Assembly (NCBI RefSeq): GCF_002155965.1
Contig: NZ_MUMH01000118.1
Location: forward strand, 1-51,557
Direction: 5' to 3'
Length of the DNA stretch: 51,557 nucleotides
DNA from: Allokutzneria sp. NRRL B-24872
GTDB lineage: Bacteria; Actinomycetota; Actinomycetes; Mycobacteriales; Pseudonocardiaceae
Each line of letters opens with the position of its first letter. Position 1 is the stretch's first letter. The position numbers and the translations under genes are program-made. Below are positions 9,047-17,688 of this stretch, piece by piece. Below the pieces are notes generated by a model. That model ran no database searches, had not been told where the DNA came from, and saw nothing but the letters and a program-made list of their open reading frames with translations.

Positions 9047-10076
9047 TGATGCCGAGCTTGCCGTACACGCGTTGCAGGTGGTTCTCCACCGTGCGCACCG
9101 AGACCACGAGCAGGTCCGCGATGTCGCGGTTGGTCAGCCCGTCCGCCGCGTACTGCGCGACCTCGCGCTCACGCGAAGTGAGGCCAGAACCGGTACCCAC
9201 GCAGGGCAGAACGCGGCGGACCGGCTTCCGGCGCGCTGGCGCGAGGAGTGCGCGGAGCCTGCGCGCGGTCAGCTCCGGCATGACGGCCGCGACGACCTCA
9301 CCGCACAACGGGTAGGTCATCCGCACACAGGCCCCTTCCACCACAAGGACTCCACGGCGGTTGAGCGATTCCGCTGCCTGCGCGAGCGCCGGGAACCGGT
9401 CCACGCACAGCGTTCCGGCGAGGGAGACCATGTTGATCAGCTCGGCCTCGTCCGGGCTCAGCCTGCCCAGCCGCGTCCGGACCACGTCGGCCAGCCTGCC
9501 GTCCGCGCAGGCGAGACCGGACCAGCTCCACACCCCGCCGATCCGGCGCAGGCTGCCCTCGGCCACCGCGTGCTCGGTCAGCTCCCGCAGCAGCAACGGA
9601 TTGCCCGCCGTGAGCAGCCCCATGCCCTCGGTCGTCGCGTCGTCGACCACCGCGCCGAGTCGGGCGAGCAGGACCGCGCGGATCTCGTCGTGGTCGAACG
9701 GCCGCACCTCCACGCGCTCGGCCAGCCCGTCCAGCCACAACCGGCTGATCCCGTCCGGCACCCACTCCCCGTTGCGCACGGCGACCACCACGGTGACCCG
9801 GTCCAGCGCGGCGGCGCGGCACACCCGGTCGGCCACCTCGGGCTCCAGCAGCTGGGCGTCGTCGAGCACGAGCACGATCCGACCGGTCGTGGGCCACCCG
9901 TCGAGGGAGTGCGCGACGTGCCCCTCCGCCACACCCACCGCGAGGTCGACCGCCTCGTCCAGCAAGCGGCTCCGCCCGGTGCCGGGCTCCCCGGTCAGCA
10001 CCACGCCGCGTCCCCCGGTGAAGGCGGCGCCGATCCGTGCCAGCTCGGTGTCCCGCGCGACCAGCGGCCAGACCAT
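9009..10076 (-). CDS. LuxR-family regulator with ATPase domain
   Basis: 355 aa from the chosen ATG. Walker A is GEPGTGRSRL and Walker B IVLVLDDAQ; the C-terminal 60 residues form a LuxR helix-turn-helix (LTSREREVAQYAADGLTNRDIA then VSVRTVENHLQRVYGKLGI). It resembles LAL-type pathway activators, but those usually run to about 900 residues, so the long central sensory region is missing. The ATG at 10076 is preferred over the GTG at 10097 because GGGGAG lies 8 nt upstream of it. Placed at the cluster edge, it is the likely pathway-specific activator. Confidence 0.82.
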   Translation of the reverse strand: MVWPLVARDTELARIGAAFTGGRGVVLTGEPGTGRSRLLDEAVDLAVGVAEGHVAHSLDGWPTTGRIVLVLDDAQLLEPEVADRVCRAAALDRVTVVVAVRNGEWVPDGISRLWLDGLAERVEVRPFDHDEIRAVLLARLGAVVDDATTEGMGLLTAGNPLLLRELTEHAVAEGSLRRIGGVWSWSGLACADGRLADVVRTRLGRLSPDEAELINMVSLAGTLCVDRFPALAQAAESLNRRGVLVVEGACVRMTYPLCGEVVAAVMPELTARRLRALLAPARRKPVRRVLPCVGTGSGLTSREREVAQYAADGLTNRDIADLLVVSVRTVENHLQRVYGKLGITTRVALAAALSA

Positions 10077-10115
10077 GCCCGTCACTCCCCGTATCACAGT
10101 GTCATCCCTTAGGGG

Positions 10116-10145
10116 AGCCTAACTAGTGAATGTGGGTGTGAACAA
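10116..10145 (-). promoter_or_regulatory. Candidate promoter of the LuxR gene
   Basis: On the minus strand TTGTTC is followed after 18 bp by TAGGCT. This places a start site about 30 nt upstream of the LuxR ATG and ahead of its GGGGAG ribosome site. The match to consensus is only moderate. Confidence 0.3.
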
Positions 10146-10224
10146 GGCGCATCGGCGCACGTGAGATAGCACTCTGTGCGCAAGATCCTCATGTTCGGCG
10201 GGCAAAAATCCGTTCAACACCGAT

Positions 10225-10932
10225 CTAGCGGCGACGACGGCGGATCGCGACGAGCCGCGCCTGCGCTCCGTCCAGCGCCCGCTCCACGCAGTAGCGGTAG
10301 AACTCGGCGTCGTAGGCGCGCAGCTTGTCCAGGTCCGTCGAGCGGGCGCGCAGCCACTCACCCATCGCGGCCAACCCGGTGCTGTCCCGCTCGGTGGCCA
10401 GCTCGGCGAGCATCCTGGCGTGTTCCAGCCGCGCCTCGGGCTGGGCGTTGCGGTCGTCCTCCACCGCGATCAGGTTGAACGCGGTGTTGACCAGGAAGCT
10501 GTAGATCGTGGCGGCCTCGTCGCCGAAACCAGCGGCCTTCAGCACGCCGACACCCTCGTCGATGATATCGCGCGCCGCGCTCACCACCGGCCCGAGCAGC
10601 ACCATCTGCCGCGCGACACCGTGGTAGTGCAGCGCCACCTTGCGCACGTCGGAGAGCAGCGTGCCGAACCACTCCCGCCACGGCAGGTCCGCGCCGGGCA
10701 CCGGGACCTGGGCGATCACCCGCTCGGTGACCGCCGTCGTCACCTTCTGCCGGTCGCCGACGTGGTGGTAGACCACGGCGGCGCCGACCCCGAGCTCCGC
10801 GGCGAGCTGGCGGACCGACCAGCCCTCCAGCCCGTCCCGGACGGTCAGCCGCACCGCCGCGTCCACCACCTGCTCCGGCGTGATCGGCGGCAGCCCGGCG
10901 GAGGCGCGAGAACGAGAACGCGGCGGTGTCAT
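10225..10932 (-). CDS. TetR-family regulator
   Basis: 235 aa. N-terminal helix-turn-helix with ITPEQVVDAAVRLTVRDG then WSVRQLAAELGVGAAVVYHHV; the rest is an all-helical TetR C-terminal ligand domain. ATG at 10932 with CGAGGG just upstream; longer forms of this reading frame run antisense into the neighbouring gene and are not credible. It starts 11 bp after the stop of the APH-like kinase gene, in the same direction, so the two are probably cotranscribed. It may control the kinase gene; no palindromic operator was recognised upstream. Confidence 0.85.
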   Translation of the reverse strand: MTPPRSRSRASAGLPPITPEQVVDAAVRLTVRDGLEGWSVRQLAAELGVGAAVVYHHVGDRQKVTTAVTERVIAQVPVPGADLPWREWFGTLLSDVRKVALHYHGVARQMVLLGPVVSAARDIIDEGVGVLKAAGFGDEAATIYSFLVNTAFNLIAVEDDRNAQPEARLEHARMLAELATERDSTGLAAMGEWLRARSTDLDKLRAYDAEFYRYCVERALDGAQARLVAIRRRRR

Positions 10933-10943
10933 CCCTCGGGAAG

Positions 10944-12170
10944 CTAGCGGAAAGCCGGGTACAGCGGCAGCCGCTCGGCCACCGCGCCGAACCGGGAAAC
11001 GATTGCTTCGGCAACGGAACGGGCGTGCTCGGCCACCGCGATCCGCCCGCAGGCCACGGCGTCGGTGTGCAACCGGCGCCAACGGTCGGCCAGTGCGGCG
11101 CTGCGGCGCGGCGACACCATGTTCGCGTCGATCGGGCCGTCCTGCTCCGTGATGCGCGGCAGCAGCCACCAGGTCGACAGCCACACCCACAGCACCTGCG
11201 CGTCCAGCAGCCTCGGCAGCAGCACCGCGTCGTCGTCCAGGTCCGGCCACACCACGCTGACCTCGGCCCGCCACGCCGCGAGCATCGCCTCGGTCATGCC
11301 GGGCGGCAGCGAGAAGGAGCACCAGCAGGACGGGAACGGCACCCGCAGGTAGGCCGCGTCCAGCGCGATGTCGCGCATGCAGCCCCACTCGAAGTCCAGG
11401 AAGCGCACGCCCCGGCTGGTCACCAGGTTGTTGTCCGGGCAGACATCCGATGGGCTGAACGCCCGGTAGCGCGTGCCCTCCAACAGGTGCGCGGTCCCGG
11501 CCGCGTACTTCTCGGCGTCCGGATTGCCTTGCACGCCAAGGGCATCGGCCAGCAGCTCGGGCAGCTCGGTGAGGGCGACCCGCGCCTCACCCGCGATCGG
11601 GTCCCGCCACGAACGTTCGCCCAGACGGCGCATCAGCGCGTCGAAGTCCGCCTCGCGGCCCGCCGTTGTGGCGTGCAGCCTGCCCAGCGCGCGGGCCCAT
11701 GCCAGCAGCGAACTCTCCGCAGCTCTGGGGTCCTCGCCGAGCAGCTTGTCCGCCAGCGTCGGCGCGCGGCCCAGGTCCTCCATCACCAGCACGCGCTCGG
11801 CCACACCGTGCGCCATCAGCTCCGGGCTGACCCGCTCCGGCGCGGTGAGCGCGGTGAAGAGCTGGCTGCTCGCGGCCTCGTGGGCGAAGGGATCGGGACG
11901 GCTGCCGTCGACATGGTCGTGGTAGTGCTTCACGACCATGGTCCTCGGCAGCGAGAACGGCGTCTCGGCCACGCGCACGCGCAGCACGACCGAGCGGTCG
12001 CTGCCGCCCAGGTCCTCGTCGGCGTCCAGTCGCACGGGCGCGCCGAAGCGGCGGCTCAGCACGGACTCGGCCGCCGCCACCGTCGTCGCGGTCTCCGTGT
12101 CCGAGCGAACGCCGTTGTGCGGCCCCGTGTCGTGCGGTGCCGCGAGTCCGGTGGTGATGTCCACGCTCAT
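10944..12170 (-). CDS. APH-like phosphotransferase
   Basis: 408 aa, aminoglycoside phosphotransferase / choline kinase fold. Seen: an N-lobe Lys in RTMVVKHYHDH, a hinge-like VLVMEDLG, a catalytic loop SPSDVCPDNNL (Asp and Asn kept; the usual HGD is PSD) and the metal-binding DFEWG. Such enzymes phosphorylate small hydroxylated molecules, including antibiotics, but the substrate here is unknown and resistance should not be assumed. The start is uncertain: ATG 12170 is chosen (GGTGA a few nt upstream), while GTG 12194 would add 8 residues. A small ORF with a strong ribosome site ends 11 nt upstream. A TetR gene follows. Confidence 0.78.
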   Translation of the reverse strand: MSVDITTGLAAPHDTGPHNGVRSDTETATTVAAAESVLSRRFGAPVRLDADEDLGGSDRSVVLRVRVAETPFSLPRTMVVKHYHDHVDGSRPDPFAHEAASSQLFTALTAPERVSPELMAHGVAERVLVMEDLGRAPTLADKLLGEDPRAAESSLLAWARALGRLHATTAGREADFDALMRRLGERSWRDPIAGEARVALTELPELLADALGVQGNPDAEKYAAGTAHLLEGTRYRAFSPSDVCPDNNLVTSRGVRFLDFEWGCMRDIALDAAYLRVPFPSCWCSFSLPPGMTEAMLAAWRAEVSVVWPDLDDDAVLLPRLLDAQVLWVWLSTWWLLPRITEQDGPIDANMVSPRRSAALADRWRRLHTDAVACGRIAVAEHARSVAEAIVSRFGAVAERLPLYPAFR

Positions 12171-12181
12171 CGTCACCGAAC

Positions 12182-12262
12182 CTACCCCCGCCACTCGCTA
12201 CGTTCCGACATGATCTGGTTACACTCCGGCAAACGCGCACCACCGCCGAGGGACACGGCCAC
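12182..12262 (-). CDS. Possible 26-residue leader peptide
   Basis: A GTG-initiated ORF with AGGAGG exactly 7 nt upstream, the best ribosome site in the neighbourhood, ends at TAG 11 nt before the ATG of the APH-like gene. The peptide begins with VAVSLGGGARLPE and includes one Cys and one Trp; it matches no family known to me. Its stop overlaps the alternative GTG start of the kinase frame, which suggests translational coupling or attenuation. It could also be a chance ORF. Confidence 0.35.
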   Translation of the reverse strand: MAVSLGGGARLPECNQIMSERSEWRG

Positions 12263-12319
12263 GGTGATACCTCCTGGGATCGCTACCCAAACATCTCAAG
12301 GATGACGTTTCCGCACGGT

Positions 12320-12346
12320 CTCGTCACTCGCGGAACGGGTGACGAG
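12320..12346 (-). terminator. Hairpin downstream of the aspS-DUF389 unit
   Basis: A perfect 8-bp stem (CTCGTCAC/GTGACGAG) with an 11-nt loop lies about 20 bp after the DUF389 stop codon on the minus strand. No U tract follows, so this is a weak intrinsic terminator candidate. Confidence 0.35.
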
Positions 12347-12365
12347 GGGATGACAGTCGGGGTGT

Positions 12366-13319
12366 TCACCCGGCTGCCAGCGGGCGTCCACCCGCCTCGG
12401 GTGAACTGAACCGGTTCCGCCGGTACCTCGGCAGCAGCACGAGCGTCGCGGCCACCACGATGCCCACCAGGTTGACCGCGAGCTGGGCGCTGGACTCCAG
12501 TGCCTTGCCCCAGTCACCGAGCACCACGGCGACGGCCGCGTAGCCCGCGGCGGGCACGGTGGTGACCGAGATGAACACGCCGACCAGCGCCGCGGACTTG
12601 GCGGAGGTCAGTGCGAGCATCCCGGCCGCGCCCGCGAGCAGCGCGACGATCAACGAGAACGGTCCCACCTGGTAGACGAAATCCACCTGGTGCTGGGCAC
12701 CGTTGAACACTTCTCGGTCGAACAATCCACCCGTTTCGCCCAACGCCGCCGCGCCCGCCGTGACCACCATGGCGAGCGGGAAGCCCACCCCGACGGCGAG
12801 CGCCGCCCTGCGGACGAGGTCCCAGCGGCGCAGCACGAGCCCGACCGCGATGGCGGCCAGCGGACCGAACTCCGGGCCCACCACCATCGCGCCGACGATC
12901 GTCACCGGCGAGTCGGTCACCACGCCGACCGCCGCGAGCAGGCAGGCCAGCGTCATGAACGCCTGGAACGTGGTGGTGAGGCGGGACTCCTCGCCCGTGC
13001 GCGCGATCAGCTCCTCCCACACCACCGCGTCCGCGCCGTCGCCGGGCGCGTTCTCCTCGGCCCGGTCGGCCGCGTCGGAGAGCGAGGTGTCGATGGTCTC
13101 CAGGGTGATCGCGCCCTCGTGGTCCAGCCGCATCTCGCACAGCTGGGTCAGCACGGCGTCGGCGGCCTCCCGCGCGACGTCGGCCTCCACCACGTCGCCC
13201 GCCGGGTCCAGGCCCGCGCCGGGCAACAGGACCAGGTGGGTGGCGCCTGCCTCCGCGCGGAGCACACCGAGCACTGCGTCGGTGCGCTCCGGCGGGCAGA
13301 CGATCCGCAGGTGCAGCAC
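12366..13319 (-). CDS. DUF389 / TIGR00341 membrane protein
   Basis: 317 aa. A soluble N-terminal domain of about 110 residues (starting LHLRIVCPPERTD) is followed by the conserved hydrophobic DUF389 core with about six membrane segments, including VGAMVVGPEFGPLAAIAVGL and SLIVALLAGAAGMLALTSA. The function of the family is not established. The GTG start lies 5 bp after the aspS stop and uses a ribosome site (GGCGAG) inside the end of aspS, so the two are translationally coupled. The whole upstream reading frame overlapping aspS is a shadow. Confidence 0.8.
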   Translation of the reverse strand: MLHLRIVCPPERTDAVLGVLRAEAGATHLVLLPGAGLDPAGDVVEADVAREAADAVLTQLCEMRLDHEGAITLETIDTSLSDAADRAEENAPGDGADAVVWEELIARTGEESRLTTTFQAFMTLACLLAAVGVVTDSPVTIVGAMVVGPEFGPLAAIAVGLVLRRWDLVRRAALAVGVGFPLAMVVTAGAAALGETGGLFDREVFNGAQHQVDFVYQVGPFSLIVALLAGAAGMLALTSAKSAALVGVFISVTTVPAAGYAAVAVVLGDWGKALESSAQLAVNLVGIVVAATLVLLPRYRRNRFSSPEAGGRPLAAG

Positions 13320-13324
13320 TGCGA

Positions 13325-15118
13325 TCAGCTCGCCGCTTCGCCCTTCGGCTCCACCGGCTTGGGCTTGAAGTCCACCCCGGCCTCCTTGCGCTGCTGGGGC
13401 GTGATCTGCGCGGGCGCGGAGGTCAGCGGGTCGAAACCGCCACCGGACTTCGGGAAGGCGATGACGTCGCGCAGCGAGTCGGCCTTGGCCAGCAGCATGC
13501 AGATGCGGTCCCAGCCGTAGGCAATACCGCCGTGCGGGGGCGCGCCGTACTTGAAGGCGTCGAGCAGGAAGCCGAACTTCTCCTGCGACTCCTCCTCGGT
13601 CAGGCCCATCACCTCGAAGACGCGCTTCTGCACGTCGGCGCGGTGGATACGGATGGACCCGCCACCGATCTCGTTGCCGTTGCAGACCATGTCGTAGGCG
13701 TAGGCCTTGGCCGCGCCGGGGTCCTGCTCGAAGGTGTCGATGCTGTCCGGCGTCGGCGAGGTGAAGGCGTGGTGCAGCGCGGTCCACTTGCCCGAGCCCA
13801 CCGCGACGTCGTCACCGATCTGGTCGGTGGCCTCGAACAGCGGGAAGTCCACCACCCACGCGAAGGCCCACGCGTCCTCGTCGATCAGGCCGCAGCGGTG
13901 GGCGATCTCCACGCGGGCCGCGCCGAGCAGCGCGCGCGCGTCGTTGGGCTGGCCCGCCGCGAAGAAGACGCAGTCACCCGGGTTCGCGCCCGCGGCCTTG
14001 GCAAGGCCCTCGCGCTCGGCGTCGCTGAGGTTCTTGGCGATCGGCCCACCCAGCGTGCCGTCCTCGGTGACCAGCACGTAGGCCAGGCCCTTGGCGCCGC
14101 GCTGCTTGGCCCACTCCTGCCAGGCGTCCAGCTTCTTGCGCGGCTGGCTCGCCCCGCCGGGCATGACGACGCAGCCGACGTAGGGCGCCTGGAAGACGCG
14201 GAAGGGCGTCTCGGCGAAGTACTCGGTCAGCTCGGTCAGCTCGACCTCGAAGCGCAGGTCCGGCTTGTCGCTGCCGTAGCGCGCCATGGCGTCGGCGTAG
14301 CTGATCCTCGGGATCGGCAGCGCGATCTCGTGGTCGGCGAGCTCCTTCCACAGCGCGGAGATCACCTGCTCGCCCAGCGCGATCACGTCGTCCTGGTCGA
14401 CGAAGCTCATCTCGATGTCGAGCTGGGTGAACTCCGGCTGCCGGTCGGCGCGGAAGTCCTCGTCCCGGTAGCAGCGCGCGATCTGGTAGTAGCGCTCCAT
14501 GCCGCCGACCATCAGCAGCTGCTTGAACAGCTGCGGCGACTGCGGCAGCGCGTACCAGGAGCCCGGCTGCAACCGCGCGGGCACCAGGAAGTCGCGGGCG
14601 CCCTCGGGGGTGGAGCGGGTCAGCGTCGGCGTCTCGATCTCGACGAAGTCGTTGGCGTGCAGGACGGTCCTGGCGATCCGGTTGACCTCGCTGCGCATCC
14701 GCAGCGCGCGGGCCGGGCCGGAGCGGCGCAGGTCCAGGTAGCGGTGCCGCAGCCGGATCTCCTCGCCCGCCTCGACGTGCTCGTCCAGCGGGAAGGGCAG
14801 CGGCGCGGACTCGTTGAGCACCTCGAGGTCGGAGGTGGTGATCTCCACGGCGCCGGTCGGGATCTCGGCGTTCTCGTTGCCCTCGGGGCGGATCTCGACC
14901 GTGCCGACGATCTTGAGGCAGAACTCCGAGCGCAGCCGGTGCGCCCGGTCGGCCATCTCGCCCTCGCGGAAGACCACCTGGACCACGCCCGAGGCGTCCC
15001 GGAGATCGATGAAGATCACCCCGCCGTGATCGCGACGCCGCGCCACCCAGCCGGTGAGGGTGACGGTCTGGCCTGCATGCTCGGCGCGGAGACTTCCGGC
15101 CTCGTGCGTGCGCATCAC
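13325..15118 (-). CDS. aspS: Aspartyl-tRNA synthetase
   Basis: 597 aa, full length for bacterial AspRS. N-terminal OB-fold anticodon domain ([19 protein letters not shown]), class II catalytic core with motif 2 ([20 protein letters not shown]), a bacterial GAD insertion around residues 290-420, and motif 3 ([14 protein letters not shown]). It charges tRNA-Asp; many actinobacterial enzymes of this type also misacylate tRNA-Asn for the amidotransferase route, but this was not assessed. AAGGAG lies 10 nt upstream of the GTG at 15118, which gives the start MMRTHEAG; ATG 15115 is the alternative. It corresponds to Rv2572c in M. tuberculosis, close to the core block further right. Confidence 0.97.
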   Translation of the reverse strand: MMRTHEAGSLRAEHAGQTVTLTGWVARRRDHGGVIFIDLRDASGVVQVVFREGEMADRAHRLRSEFCLKIVGTVEIRPEGNENAEIPTGAVEITTSDLEVLNESAPLPFPLDEHVEAGEEIRLRHRYLDLRRSGPARALRMRSEVNRIARTVLHANDFVEIETPTLTRSTPEGARDFLVPARLQPGSWYALPQSPQLFKQLLMVGGMERYYQIARCYRDEDFRADRQPEFTQLDIEMSFVDQDDVIALGEQVISALWKELADHEIALPIPRISYADAMARYGSDKPDLRFEVELTELTEYFAETPFRVFQAPYVGCVVMPGGASQPRKKLDAWQEWAKQRGAKGLAYVLVTEDGTLGGPIAKNLSDAEREGLAKAAGANPGDCVFFAAGQPNDARALLGAARVEIAHRCGLIDEDAWAFAWVVDFPLFEATDQIGDDVAVGSGKWTALHHAFTSPTPDSIDTFEQDPGAAKAYAYDMVCNGNEIGGGSIRIHRADVQKRVFEVMGLTEEESQEKFGFLLDAFKYGAPPHGGIAYGWDRICMLLAKADSLRDVIAFPKSGGGFDPLTSAPAQITPQQRKEAGVDFKPKPVEPKGEAAS

Positions 15119-15194
15119 GGGAGTGCTTCTCCTTGGTCAGGGGTGTAGAGCCCGTCAAGGCTAGCTTGACGTGCCGACGCACCTCGTCCGGGTA

Positions 15195-16622
15195 CTAGCG
15201 CAGCGGACCGCTGAACCTCGGGCCCGCGAGCCTGCGCTCCAGGCGGCTCAGCCCGGTGCGCACCGGCTGGGCCAGGTACTCGCCGAGCACCACGCCCGCC
15301 GCGAGGGCGAGGCCGATGCCCAGCGCGAGGAACAGCGCGCGCATCCCGCCCGCCAGGTCCTGGTCCACCGTGAGCTTGAACAGCGCCTGGTAGGTGGTCA
15401 GGCCCGGCAGCAGCGGCGTGATCCCGGAGACCGCGATCGCCAGCGGGGACATCTTCAGCCGCCTGGACACCACTCCGCCGACGAAACCGATCAGCGCCGC
15501 CGCGCCCGCAGACGCGATGATCATGTCGACGCCGAGCAGCATCAGCGCGCCGTAGCTGGCCATGCCCGCCGCGCCGGCCAGCCCGGCGAGGGAGAGCGTG
15601 CGCAGCGTGGCGTAGCTGGCGAGGGCGAAGCAGAGCGAGGTCGCCGCCCCCGCCGCGATCATCGCGGGCAGGTGCGCCAGCAGCGGTGGGATCGGCTCGC
15701 CCACGGTCAGCGGGGACCCGACGGCGACCCCCAGCTTGAGCACCAGCACCACGCCGATGATCAGCCCGATGGTCATCAGGGTGATCTCCATGGCGCGCCC
15801 GGCCGCGGTCACGTTGAAGCCGGTTATCGCATCCTGCACGGCGCCGACCAGCGACAGCCCGGACAGCAGCACCACGATGCCCGCGGCGATCACCAGCGTC
15901 GGCCGCATCCCGCCGAGGCTGTCCGGCAGCGCGTTCACGCCGAGCGCGATGCCCGTCGCCAGCGCTCCGCCGATCACCTGCTGGAAGAAGAACGGCAGCG
16001 CGATCCGGTTGACCAGCCGACCGATCCGGTCGATCAGCGCCGTCGCCAGCGCGGCGATGCACGCGAGCACCAGCCCGCCACCGAGCAGCACCGCCACCGC
16101 GGCGGCCATGCCGGACCAGGCGAGCGTGGCCACCCAGCGCGGGTACGGGTGCGGCGCCGAGCTGATCTCGTCGAGCACCATCCGGGCCTGCTCCGTGGTG
16201 AGGGCACCCCTGGCGATGCGCCGCACCAGCCGTTCCACCTCGGCCAGCCGCGTGTAGTCCATGCTGCGGGAGCGGACCACGCGGGTCGCGCTGACCGGAG
16301 CGGCGGCGTACCCGCGGTGGCAGCAGATGGTGATCGACGTGAAGGTCACGTCCACCTCGCAGGTGGGCATGCCCAGCGCGTCGGTCACCGCGAGCATGGT
16401 CGAGGTGACGTCGGCCGCGCCAGCACCGCTGGCCATCTGGAGTTCGCCGATGCGCAGGGCGAGGTCGAGCACCTGGTGCACGGAGGCGTCGTCGGGGACT
16501 TCGGGGCCGTACAGCATGGTGGGCATGATCGCCTGCCGCGCCAGCGCCCGCTGGTCGGTGTCACCACCTTCCCCGCGCCGCACCCGGAACGCCCGAAACG
16601 CCAGCCCCACCGCTACCCCCAC
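15195..16622 (-). CDS. ThrE-type threonine/serine exporter family protein
   Basis: 475 aa. The N-terminal cytosolic domain (about 40-180; VLDLALRIGELQMASGAGAADV, TFTSITICCHRGY) is the ThrE/ComP-like domain; about ten membrane segments follow, in two sets of five as in ThrE of Corynebacterium (VIGGALATGIALGV; GITPLLPGLTTYQALF). The family exports threonine and serine with proton coupling. It lies alone, 76 bp upstream of aspS in the same direction. The start is weakly supported: GTG 16622 is given and GTG 16610, behind a G-rich stretch, is the alternative. Confidence 0.85.
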   Translation of the reverse strand: MGVAVGLAFRAFRVRRGEGGDTDQRALARQAIMPTMLYGPEVPDDASVHQVLDLALRIGELQMASGAGAADVTSTMLAVTDALGMPTCEVDVTFTSITICCHRGYAAAPVSATRVVRSRSMDYTRLAEVERLVRRIARGALTTEQARMVLDEISSAPHPYPRWVATLAWSGMAAAVAVLLGGGLVLACIAALATALIDRIGRLVNRIALPFFFQQVIGGALATGIALGVNALPDSLGGMRPTLVIAAGIVVLLSGLSLVGAVQDAITGFNVTAAGRAMEITLMTIGLIIGVVLVLKLGVAVGSPLTVGEPIPPLLAHLPAMIAAGAATSLCFALASYATLRTLSLAGLAGAAGMASYGALMLLGVDMIIASAGAAALIGFVGGVVSRRLKMSPLAIAVSGITPLLPGLTTYQALFKLTVDQDLAGGMRALFLALGIGLALAAGVVLGEYLAQPVRTGLSRLERRLAGPRFSGPLR

Positions 16623-16841
16623 CGCATAGTCACGTCACCTGGGGCATCGACGAACCAACCCGGCGCGTTGCAGGAGTGGATCATTGCGCTCGTCACATCA
16701 CCTCCATCCCGAAACCACTTCGCGAATCCGCCGCCGCGTCCACGCTCAACTCCGCCGGGAAACCTCGCGGAGCTGTCCTCCGAGCGCGAACACGGTCCGT
16801 CGTGCACGCCGCGGCACCAGAGCGTCCGGTACAGCTGGGGC

Positions 16842-17678
16842 ATGGCCGCCTCAGCACAGGAAAGCTTCCTGAAAGCGTTTCACGCCAGCCATCCGATGGC
16901 GACGTCGCAGACGTTCGGCGAGGGACGGGGACCGGACGGCCGCTCCAGCTACGACCTCCTCGCCGCGCGGGTGGCGGGCAGCGAGCGCGTGCTGGACCTG
17001 GGCTGCGGGGACGGTGTCCTGATGGAGCTCCTCGCCGCCGCGGGCAGGGAGCTCACCGGGCTCGACCTCTCCCCCGACTCGCTCGCCGTGGCACGCCGCC
17101 GTCCGGCGCTGGCCGACGCCCGGCTGGTGGAGGGCCGCGCTCAGCGACTTCCCTTCCCTGACAACGATTTCGACGCATGCGTCTCCCACATGGCGTTGAT
17201 GTTGATGGACGACGTCGACGCGGTGGCGGCCGAGGTCGCCAGGGTGCTCGCCCCGGGAGGGACCTTCGCCTGCGCGCTCGGCGGCGGGGCGGCCGGTGGC
17301 GAGGCGTTCGAGCTGTTCCTGTCGCTGCTGCGGCCGGTGCTCGCGTCGGCCCCACCGCACCAGCAGATCCCGTCACTCGGGGACCGGCGCACCCGGAATC
17401 GCGCTGGACTGGACGAGATCCTGGGTCCGGCCGGGTTCGCACCGGTCTCCTGGGAGACGGTGGTGATCGATCTGAGCGCTCCCGCCGAACAGCTGTGGCC
17501 GCTCGTCTCCTGTCTCTACGACGTGCTGCCGCTACCGTCCGGCACCCTCGCCGACCTGCGGGCGGAGTTCACCACCGAGGCCGCCGCCCTCGCCCGCGCG
17601 GACGGCACCGTCCCGTGCGGTTTCCGGCTCCACATCGCAACCGCATCCCTCCTTCCTCCAGCAGAGCCTCGGTCCTGA
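16842..17678 (+). CDS. Class I SAM-dependent methyltransferase
   Basis: 278 aa. SAM motif I is VLDLGCGDGVL (about residues 49-59); the acidic motif II is LTGLDLSP and the post-I region runs to LPFPDNDFDACVSHMAL. This is the Methyltransf_11 / UbiE-like fold. No substrate is evident and there is no partner: it is divergent from the exporter (219 bp) and convergent with an acyl-CoA dehydrogenase (10 bp). The ATG at 16842 follows GCTGGGG. The much longer open frame to the left is antisense to the exporter and is not coding. Confidence 0.82.
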   Translation: MAASAQESFLKAFHASHPMATSQTFGEGRGPDGRSSYDLLAARVAGSERVLDLGCGDGVLMELLAAAGRELTGLDLSPDSLAVARRRPALADARLVEGRAQRLPFPDNDFDACVSHMALMLMDDVDAVAAEVARVLAPGGTFACALGGGAAGGEAFELFLSLLRPVLASAPPHQQIPSLGDRRTRNRAGLDEILGPAGFAPVSWETVVIDLSAPAEQLWPLVSCLYDVLPLPSGTLADLRAEFTTEAAALARADGTVPCGFRLHIATASLLPPAEPRS

Positions 17679-17688
17679 CATCCTTGCC

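Noticed and set aside
10944-12170. Calling the APH-like gene an antibiotic resistance determinant
   Set aside because: The fold is shared by many kinases of small metabolites and the catalytic loop is atypical (PSD instead of HGD); sequence alone gives no antibiotic substrate.
15171-16841. N-terminal extension of the methyltransferase frame
   Set aside because: This part is antisense to the exporter gene; methyltransferase homology begins only at the ATG at 16842.
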